A stretch of 64,000 bases of DNA, from assembly GCF_004000985.1 (NCBI RefSeq), contig NZ_BIMH01000016.1, positions 1-64,000 of the forward strand, written 5' to 3'. Origin of the DNA: Paenibacillus validus NBRC 15382. GTDB taxonomy: Bacteria; Bacillota; Bacilli; Paenibacillales; NBRC-103111. Position 1 is the stretch's first letter, and the number at the start of each line of letters is the position of its first letter. The notes beneath the pieces were generated by a model. The model saw only the letters and a list, made by a program, of their open reading frames with translations, made no database searches and was not told where the DNA came from. The position numbers were made by a program, and so were the translations under genes. Positions 58,682 through 64,000 of the stretch are shown piece after piece.

Positions 58682-59879
58682 CGGTCCTGATGAGCATGGC
58701 CGCTTCGGTAAATTCGGGGGACGCTACGTCCCGGAAACGCTGATGAATGCGTTGATCGAGCTGGAGCAAGCCTTCAAAACGTATACGAAGGAAGACAAGT
58801 TCAAAGAAGAGCTTCACTACTGGCTGCATCGTTATTCCGGCCGTCCGACGTCGCTTTATTATGCCGGACGCTTGTCCGAGCAGCTTGGCGGCGCCAAAAT
58901 TTATTTGAAGCGCGAAGATTTGAACCATACGGGCGCGCACAAAATCAACAACGCCCTAGGACAAGGGCTGCTCGCCAAATGGATGGGCAAAACGAAAATT
59001 ATCGCCGAGACGGGCGCAGGCCAGCACGGCGTCGCGACGGCAACGGTTGCCGCCTTATTCGGCTTCGAATGCAAGGTGTTCATGGGCGAAGAGGACATTA
59101 AGCGTCAGCAGCTCAACGTGTTCCGGATGAACCTGCTGGGCACTGAAGTCGTGCCCGTCACTTCGGGGACGCGCACCCTGAAGGACGCTTGCAACGAAAC
59201 ACTGCGTTACTGGGTAAGCCACGTTGACGATACGTACTACATTTTGGGCTCGGCCACTGGACCTCATCCTTATCCGCTTATGGTGCGCGATTTCCAACGG
59301 ATCATCGGAGACGAATCGCGCAAACAAATTCTTGAGCTGGAAGGACGTCTGCCGGATATGGTCATTGCCGCGGTAGGCGGAGGCAGCAACGCAATCGGTA
59401 TGTTCTATCCGTTCATCGGAGATGAGAACGTGCGTTTGGTCGGCGTGGAAGCCGCCGGGCACGGGGTGGAGACGGAGAAGCATGCCGCAACGATGACGCG
59501 CGGGACGAAGGGGGTCTTCCAAGGCTCGTACAGTTATTTGCTGCAGGACGAGTATGGTCAGGTGCAGGAAGCGCATTCGATCTCCGCGGGTCTCGATTAT
59601 CCGGGCATCGGTCCGGAGCATTCGCACTTGAAGGATACCGGGCGCGCCGAGTACGTACCGATTTCCGATCAGGAAGCGCTGGACGCCTTGCAGCTGCTCA
59701 GCCGTACGGAAGGCATCATCCCGGCGCTTGAGAGCGCGCACGCCATTGCCGAGACGATCAAACGCGCACCGCAGCTCGGCAAAGATCAGATCATTGTCGT
59801 AAGCTTGTCCGGACGCGGTGACAAGGACGTTGAGGCGATCATGTCCTATTTGGGAGGGAACGCGCATGAATCGCATTGA
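58674..59879 (+). CDS. trpB: Tryptophan synthase beta chain
   Basis: TrpB joins indole and serine with PLP. The 401-residue protein has [15 protein letters not shown] with the PLP Lys near 87, [23 protein letters not shown] equivalents [15 protein letters not shown], and [19 protein letters not shown], as in the class. The start is TTG 58674 in the trpF end, giving [22 protein letters not shown]; no ATG is near. It overlaps trpA by 14 nt, consistent with the alpha-beta complex. Confidence 0.96.
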   Translation: MFNGPDEHGRFGKFGGRYVPETLMNALIELEQAFKTYTKEDKFKEELHYWLHRYSGRPTSLYYAGRLSEQLGGAKIYLKREDLNHTGAHKINNALGQGLLAKWMGKTKIIAETGAGQHGVATATVAALFGFECKVFMGEEDIKRQQLNVFRMNLLGTEVVPVTSGTRTLKDACNETLRYWVSHVDDTYYILGSATGPHPYPLMVRDFQRIIGDESRKQILELEGRLPDMVIAAVGGGSNAIGMFYPFIGDENVRLVGVEAAGHGVETEKHAATMTRGTKGVFQGSYSYLLQDEYGQVQEAHSISAGLDYPGIGPEHSHLKDTGRAEYVPISDQEALDALQLLSRTEGIIPALESAHAIAETIKRAPQLGKDQIIVVSLSGRGDKDVEAIMSYLGGNAHESH

Positions 59880-60675
59880 CCAGAAGTTTGCCGAATTGCG
59901 TGAGAAGAAGCAGTCCGGGTTTATTCCGTTCATCTCGGTCGGCGATCCGGATTTGCGGACGTCCGTCGATATCGTCAAAACATTGGAGGAAGCGGGAGCG
60001 GCCATGGTGGAGCTGGGCGTTCCGTATTCCGATCCGCTAGCGGACGGACCTGTCATTCAACGCTCCTCGCTGCGCGCGCTGCAAGGCGGCCGCATCTCCA
60101 TTCTCGACTGCATTCAGGTGGCGAAACAGGCGCGCAGCGAAGGCTGCGAGCTGCCGTTCATCTTGTTCACCTATTTTAATCCGGTATTGCAAACCGGGCT
60201 CGAACGCATATTCCCGCTGCTGCAGGAGAGCGATATCAGCGGTTTGATCATCCCCGACCTGCCGATGGAGGAGGACGAGGAGGTGCGTGCGATGGCCGCG
60301 CAGTATGGCATCCACTTGATACCGCTTGTCGCCCCGACGTCCAAAGAACGCGTACAGCGAATCGTTTCCCGCGCAAGCGGCTTCGTCTACTGCGTATCGT
60401 CGCTTGGGGTGACGGGCACGCGCACGGAGTTCCATACGGGGATCGACGAGTTCCTGAGCACGGTGAAGGCTTCGACCGATTTGCCGGTCGCCATCGGCTT
60501 CGGCATTTCGAACAACGAGCAGTTTAAGCGTTTCTCAGGGGTTTGCGACGGTATCGTCGTCGGCAGCGCGTTGGTCCGGCAGATCGAAGAGGCGCTGCCT
60601 CAGCTTACCGATCCGAACGCCAAATCGGAAGGACTCTTGCAAATTCGCAATTTCGTCAAAGCCTTGATCGAATAA
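59866..60675 (+). CDS. trpA: Tryptophan synthase alpha chain
   Basis: TrpA cleaves indole-3-glycerol phosphate and passes indole to TrpB. The 269-residue protein has the catalytic Glu in [21 protein letters not shown] (with Asp), [22 protein letters not shown] and the phosphate loop [12 protein letters not shown] 59866 follows GGGAGGG and overlaps the trpB end. It is the last gene of the trp part, before hisC. Confidence 0.96.
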   Translation: MNRIDQKFAELREKKQSGFIPFISVGDPDLRTSVDIVKTLEEAGAAMVELGVPYSDPLADGPVIQRSSLRALQGGRISILDCIQVAKQARSEGCELPFILFTYFNPVLQTGLERIFPLLQESDISGLIIPDLPMEEDEEVRAMAAQYGIHLIPLVAPTSKERVQRIVSRASGFVYCVSSLGVTGTRTEFHTGIDEFLSTVKASTDLPVAIGFGISNNEQFKRFSGVCDGIVVGSALVRQIEEALPQLTDPNAKSEGLLQIRNFVKALIE

Positions 60676-60769
60676 ACGAAACCCGATGGGCCTGCTTCGT
60701 AAACGGCAATGCCGGTGAGCCTTTATATAATGCTTAACATTTAGCCGCAGTTATGAGAGAATTGATAGG

Positions 60770-60785
60770 GAACTGGTCCCAGTTC
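60770..60785. other. 16-bp dyad upstream of hisC
   Basis: GAACTGG (60770-60776), TC, CCAGTTC (60779-60785) is a perfect inverted repeat. A two-base centre is too tight for an RNA loop, so it is more like a DNA operator. A TATAAT (60726-60731) lies 40 bp upstream, with no good -35. Confidence 0.4.
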
Positions 60786-60814
60786 GGATTATGATCGATG
60801 AGGTGACTTACGAA

Positions 60815-61915
60815 GTGAAGCCTAAACAAAATATTATGCATCTTCCCGTCTATCAACCGGGCAAACCGATTGACGAAGTGAAGCGGGAGCTCGGTCTGAC
60901 CGAGGTCATTAAGCTCGCGTCCAACGAAAATCCGTTCGGCTGCTCGCCGAAAGCGAAGGAAGCGATTATTGCCGCCGTCGAACAAACGAGCATTTATCCC
61001 GACGGCGGAGCCGTCGAGTTGACTCAAGCGGTAGCGGCCGAGCTCGGCGTGCAGCCGAACCAAATTATTTTCGGCGCAGGCTCGGACGAAGTTATTCTGA
61101 TGATCGCCCGTGCGTTCCTGACGCCGCAGGACGAGACCATTGCCGCTTTCCCTACATTCCCGCAGTACAAGCATAATGCCGAGGTGGAGGGGGCGACCGT
61201 GATCGAGGTTTCCGTCGATGCGGACGGGAAGCACGACCTCGGAGCGATGCTGGCGAAGGTGAACGAGCGTACGAAGATCGTCTGGATTTGTAATCCGAAC
61301 AATCCGACAGGGACGATACTGAACGAGCAAGAAATCGTTTCGTTCTTGGATGCCGTTCCGGATCATGTGATGGTTGTGCTCGATGAAGCATACGTCGAAT
61401 ACACGGTAAACGGACAATTTCCGGACAGCATCGCGCTGCTGAATAAGTATAAAAACATCGTCGTGCTGCGCACGTTCTCCAAAATATTCGGCCTGGCTTC
61501 GCTGCGGATCGGATATGGCGTCGGTCACCCGGACGTCATCCGTTCCGTCAATCAAGTGCGCGAGCCGTTCAATACGACGAGTTACGCGCAGAAAGCGGCG
61601 CTGGCTGCGGTGAAAGATAAAGCGTTCATCGAATTTTGCCGTGACGCAAACGCCAAGGGCATTGCGCAGCTGACCGCTGCCTTCGATGAAATGGGCCTGC
61701 CGTATTTCGACGCGAACGGCAACTTCATTATGGTTGATGTCAAGCGTCCGGGGAATGACGTATTCCAAAGCCTTCTGCGCCAAGGTATCATTGTCCGCCA
61801 TGACCCGAGCTGGGGTTATCCGACCATGATTCGGGTAACGGTAGGCAGCGAAGAACAGAACGACAAGTTTGTAGACGCGCTTAAGCTGGCGCTCCGTGAA
61901 GTGGCGGTTTCATGA
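60815..61915 (+). CDS. hisC: Histidinol-phosphate aminotransferase
   Basis: HisC transaminates histidinol phosphate and, in Bacillus, also aromatic 2-oxo acids for tyrosine and phenylalanine, which explains its presence here. The 366-residue PLP enzyme has LPVYQPGKPIDEVKRELG, LASNENPFGCSP, GSDEVILMIARAF, CNPNNPTGTIL, DEAYVEY and TFSKIFGLASLRIGYG (PLP Lys). The GTG at 60815, 8 nt after GAGGTGA, aligns exactly with the Bacillus start; an ATG at 60791 has no ribosome site. Confidence 0.94.
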   Translation: MKPKQNIMHLPVYQPGKPIDEVKRELGLTEVIKLASNENPFGCSPKAKEAIIAAVEQTSIYPDGGAVELTQAVAAELGVQPNQIIFGAGSDEVILMIARAFLTPQDETIAAFPTFPQYKHNAEVEGATVIEVSVDADGKHDLGAMLAKVNERTKIVWICNPNNPTGTILNEQEIVSFLDAVPDHVMVVLDEAYVEYTVNGQFPDSIALLNKYKNIVVLRTFSKIFGLASLRIGYGVGHPDVIRSVNQVREPFNTTSYAQKAALAAVKDKAFIEFCRDANAKGIAQLTAAFDEMGLPYFDANGNFIMVDVKRPGNDVFQSLLRQGIIVRHDPSWGYPTMIRVTVGSEEQNDKFVDALKLALREVAVS

Positions 61916-63000
61916 CGAGAATCGCCATATTCGGGGTAGGCTTGATCGGCGGCTCTTTGGCGCTTTCCTTCAAAGGGAAGCCCGGACTGCAAGTCGTGGG
62001 TCATTCCAACAACCCTGGCTCTATCGAGAAATATTTAAAACGCGAGGTTGTCGATTATGCGACGACCTCGCTGGAAGAGGCGGCGTTGGACGCCGATTTC
62101 ATCTTTTTGTGCGTCCCCGTCGGCAAGCTGGAAGAATATTTGCACCGGCTTGCGAAGCTTCCGCTGAAGCCGGGCTGCATCATCACCGACGTCGGCAGCA
62201 CCAAAGCGTCGGTTGCGTCATGCGCGGCCGCGCTGCAATTCAGCGGCGCCCACTTTATCGGCGGCCACCCGATGGCAGGTAAAGAAAAGTCCGGCGTCGA
62301 GGCGGCGAGCTCCCGCTTGTTCGAGAACGCATTCTACGTGCTGACGCCGGATCCTTCTACACCGGAAGCCGCCTACGATCGGCTGGCCGAGCTGCTGCAG
62401 CATACGCGCGCGCATTTGGTTAAGGTGGATCCGGTGCTGCATGACGAGATCGTCGGCGCGATCAGTCATCTGCCGCATATTATAGCGGTGGCGCTGGTCA
62501 ATCAGATTGCGCGTTACAACGAATCGAACGAGCTGTACCAAATTTTGGCGGCAGGCGGATTTCGCGACATTACGCGGATCGCTTCGAGCGATCCGATCAT
62601 TTGGCGCGACATTTTGCTCAATAATAAAGGAGTCGTGCTGCAGCTGCTGAAGGATTGGAACAAGGAGATCGCTGGGTTCATACGGCTCATCGAGCAGGAG
62701 GACGGGCCGGGAATCGAACGGGAGTTCCAGCGTGCGGGGGCATTCCGTAACGGGCTTCCGGAGCGGCGTAAAGGCGTTATTCATTCCTTCTACGAGATTT
62801 ATGTCGACGTCCCCGACCATCCGGGCGTGATCGGTCAAATCACAACGCAGCTCGGCAGTCATCGGGTAAACCTGAGCAATATTCAAATCATTGAAAGCCG
62901 GGAAGACGTGCCGGGCGTACTGCGTTTATCCTTCCGCGAGGAAGCCGATATGGACAAGGCGCTCGAGCTGTTGAAGAAAGACTACGCGGTTCACGTGTAG
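61912..63000 (+). CDS. tyrA: Prephenate dehydrogenase
   Basis: TyrA oxidatively decarboxylates prephenate to 4-hydroxyphenylpyruvate for tyrosine. The 362-residue protein has the NAD fold IAIFGVGLIGGSLALSF, ITDVGSTKASV, FIGGHPMAGKEKSGVEAA with the catalytic His and, from about residue 290, an ACT domain (DVPDHPGVIGQITTQLGSHRVNLSNIQIIESRE) probably sensing tyrosine. ATG 61912 overlaps the hisC stop (ATGA). In Bacillus aroE follows; here it does not. Confidence 0.96.
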   Translation: MTRIAIFGVGLIGGSLALSFKGKPGLQVVGHSNNPGSIEKYLKREVVDYATTSLEEAALDADFIFLCVPVGKLEEYLHRLAKLPLKPGCIITDVGSTKASVASCAAALQFSGAHFIGGHPMAGKEKSGVEAASSRLFENAFYVLTPDPSTPEAAYDRLAELLQHTRAHLVKVDPVLHDEIVGAISHLPHIIAVALVNQIARYNESNELYQILAAGGFRDITRIASSDPIIWRDILLNNKGVVLQLLKDWNKEIAGFIRLIEQEDGPGIEREFQRAGAFRNGLPERRKGVIHSFYEIYVDVPDHPGVIGQITTQLGSHRVNLSNIQIIESREDVPGVLRLSFREEADMDKALELLKKDYAVHV

Positions 63001-63009
63001 TCTTTCTTC
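62973..63009 (+). terminator. Hairpin spanning the tyrA stop codon
   Basis: GAAGAAAGACTAC (62973-62985) pairs exactly with GTAGTCTTTCTTC (62997-63009), extended by three more inner pairs; the loop is short. It has no proper U tract after it but is U-rich within the 3' arm. Likely the end of the supraoperon. Confidence 0.6.
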
Positions 63010-63075
63010 TTGGCTTTTGCCATGGAACCCGGAGGTCCGGCTGGCCGGAACAACCCGTTACACCTGGGAAGGAAA

Positions 63076-63109
63076 CGTTTTCAAAAAAAACGTTGACAAA
63101 ATGAAAACG
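63076..63109. promoter_or_regulatory. Dyad around the -35 of the small-RNA promoter
   Basis: CGTTTTCA (63076-63083) and TGAAAACG (63102-63109) are perfect inverted arms 18 nt apart flanking the -35 box at 63093-63098. Spacing fits a DNA-binding dimer at two half-sites. Confidence 0.5.
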
Positions 63110-63121
63110 GATACATATAAT
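63093..63121 (+). promoter_or_regulatory. Consensus sigma-A promoter of a putative small RNA
   Basis: TTGACA (63093-63098), 17 nt, TATAAT (63116-63121), both perfect consensus and ideally spaced. The start would be near 63128. Confidence 0.85.
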
Positions 63122-63127
63122 AAAAGT

Positions 63128-63204
63128 ACAGTATGGTTTCTCTCCACTCCTATCCGAATAATGGCACTGTGTGCAACCGCCTGATATTCAGGCGGTCTTT
63201 TTTT
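63128..63204 (+). ncRNA. Candidate small RNA of about 75 nt
   Basis: From the promoter at 63093-63121 a transcript would run to the hairpin ACCGCCTGA/TCAGGCGGT (63176-63184 / 63188-63196) with a C and seven or eight T (to 63204). No ATG with a ribosome site opens a reading frame in it. It does not match 6S, SRP, tmRNA or a riboswitch that I recognise. It could also be the attenuated leader of the ECF sigma gene 190 nt further on. The 5' end is a prediction. Confidence 0.55.
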
Positions 63205-63307
63205 ATGAGAAATACTTGTTTCTGTCGATAAAGCAGGATTTTTAACTGCCGATCTCGAATGAATACGGAATAGAAGTACGAATTCTAAATTTTTTTTAAG
63301 AATCACC

Positions 63308-63333
63308 GCAACTTTTTGGCTCCCCGGACGGTA
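63308..63333 (+). promoter_or_regulatory. Possible ECF-type promoter before the sigma gene
   Basis: GCAAC (63308-63312) and CGGTA (63329-63333), 16 nt apart, are similar to ECF promoters with an AAC -35 and a CGT -10. It would allow self-activation by the sigma factor. Short motifs, so low support. Confidence 0.35.
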
Positions 63334-63390
63334 CAAACATGTGGCGACGAAGGGAGCAGGCGGGGAATCACAAGGAGGGTCGCCGAGGGC

Positions 63391-63984
63391 ATGACCGATT
63401 CCCAGTTGATCCGAGAAATTAAAGACGGAAACGTCGAACTATATAACGAATTGATGCGCCGCTATGAACGTAAAATATTGGCATTCATCTTTCACATGCT
63501 GAAAAGCGCGCAATTGGAATCATTGGCAGAGGATCTTTGCAACGAAACGTTCTACAAGGCTTATCGCAGCCTGCATTCGTTTCGGGAAGTCGAGGCGACC
63601 TTCTCCACCTGGTTGTATACCATTGCACGCAATACGGTTCTAAGCGAGCTGCGTAAACATAAAAACATCAAGGTTTCGCTCGAGCAAAGCGGCTACGTTC
63701 CCCAGACGGCGGCTGAAGCGCTGCCCGAGCAAACGGTGCTGCGGAACGAAAAAGTAACGATGGTTCGAGATGCGATCAACAATTTACCTGAGAAGCAAAG
63801 ATCGGCCCTTATATTGCGGGAATACGATCAGCTCGATTATCAGGAGATCGCGAATATTTTGGGGCAGACGGTCAGTTCGGTCAAATCTTTGTTGTTTAGG
63901 GCGAGAGCTAGCGTCAAGCTCCAGTTGGAGCCATACTTTCTTGAACCGCTCTTTGAGGAGTATGAGGGGATGAATCGACGATGA
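63391..63984 (+). CDS. ECF-family RNA polymerase sigma factor
   Basis: A 197-residue sigma-70 family protein with region 2 (YERKILAFIFHMLKSAQLESLAEDLCNETFYKAYRSLHSF, then FSTWLYTIARNTVLSELRK) and region 4 (INNLPEKQRSALILREYDQLDYQEIANILGQTVSSVKSLLFRARA), and no region 1 or 3: the ECF layout. ATG 63391 is about 13 nt after AAGGAGG. Its stop overlaps the ATG of the next gene, typically an anti-sigma factor. PrsW in this window could be a protease for such an anti-sigma factor, but nothing here shows it. Confidence 0.93.
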   Translation: MTDSQLIREIKDGNVELYNELMRRYERKILAFIFHMLKSAQLESLAEDLCNETFYKAYRSLHSFREVEATFSTWLYTIARNTVLSELRKHKNIKVSLEQSGYVPQTAAEALPEQTVLRNEKVTMVRDAINNLPEKQRSALILREYDQLDYQEIANILGQTVSSVKSLLFRARASVKLQLEPYFLEPLFEEYEGMNRR

Positions 63985-64000
63985 AATGCGAAGACATTCA
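63981..64000 (+). CDS. Start of a gene, probably the anti-sigma factor, cut by window edge
   Basis: ATG 63981 overlaps the sigma stop (ATGA) and reads MKCEDI in the remaining 20 nt, an opening with an early Cys as in zinc-finger (zf-HC2) anti-sigma factors. The rest is outside the window, so only position and this short start support the call. Confidence 0.5.

Noticed and set aside
1-64000. CRISPR arrays, insertion sequences, prophage or integron genes.
   Set aside because: No spaced direct repeats, transposase, integrase or phage structural genes were seen; gene order is syntenic with Bacillus throughout.
63981-64000. Idea that PrsW in this window processes the anti-sigma factor of the ECF sigma at the end.
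   Set aside because: The two genes are 38 kb apart and the anti-sigma gene is almost entirely outside the window, so there is nothing in the sequence to test the link.

Overview
This 64 kb window is a stretch of ordinary, vertically inherited chromosome from an endospore-forming Gram-positive bacterium, most likely the Paenibacillaceae (Paenibacillus/Cohnella type). The reasons are the gene order shared with Bacillus subtilis (rib, scpAB, dacB-spmAB, resABCDE, serA, ypeB-ypfA-cmk-ypfD, der-gpsA-spoIVA-hup-mtrB, aro-trp-hisC-tyrA), many sporulation genes, moderately high GC, strong GGAGG ribosome sites with frequent TTG/GTG starts, a T-box and a TRAP-controlled trp leader. There is no phage, insertion sequence, CRISPR array or rRNA. 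One tRNA gene (Pro, anticodon GGG) is present.

Layout. 1-2788: end of the riboflavin operon (ribD partial, ribE, ribAB, ribH). 2871-5641: scpA-scpB, then ytfI/ytfJ-like sporulation genes. 5842-9507: an abasic-site SRAP protein, dacB-spmA-spmB for the spore cortex, and a short amidase-like protein. 9526-16672: rluB and the cytochrome c/respiration operon resABC-resDE. 16761-18708 (minus): serA under a T-box with a serine AGC specifier. 18861-22451: rhodanese, CPBP protease, polysaccharide deacetylase and small membrane proteins. 22746-25790: mecA, an unusual primase-helicase-like protein with a degenerate TOPRIM site, and prsW, apparently starting at CTG. 25848-32440: a small Cys-rich protein, ypeB, PilZ protein, cmk, plsC, S1 protein and type 2 IPP isomerase. 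32510-42389: yphA, seaA plus its small partner, der, plsY, gpsA, spoVIF-like, two ferredoxins flanking a nucleotidyltransferase, yphF, spoIVA and hup. 42609-51358: tRNA-Pro, PAP2, mtrB (TRAP), then a menaquinone block (hepS, menG, mqnP-like, ubiX, mqnA, hepT), ndk, cheR. 51442-63000: aromatic supraoperon aroC-aroB-aroH-trpEDCFBA-hisC-tyrA. 63001-64000: a candidate small RNA, an ECF sigma factor and the start of its presumed anti-sigma factor.

How the parts connect. TRAP encoded at 43879 should act on the trp leader at 54204-54549, which has 11 regularly spaced NAG triplets, a terminator, and a second triplet cluster over the trpE ribosome site. aroC/aroB/aroH provide chorismate and prephenate for trp, tyr and, through MqnA, for menaquinone by the futalosine route; menaquinone and ResABC/ResDE serve respiration. 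dacB-spmAB, ytfJ, ypeB, seaA, spoVIF and spoIVA belong to spore formation or germination.

The items most worth a second look are the catalytically degenerate TOPRIM-RecA protein (23458-25005), which sits directly behind a terminator; the CTG start of prsW coupled to a tiny upstream ORF; the two-site TRAP leader; and a promoter-terminator unit at 63093-63204 that looks like an undescribed small RNA. Starts were chosen from ribosome-site spacing and family alignment from memory; no database search was run.
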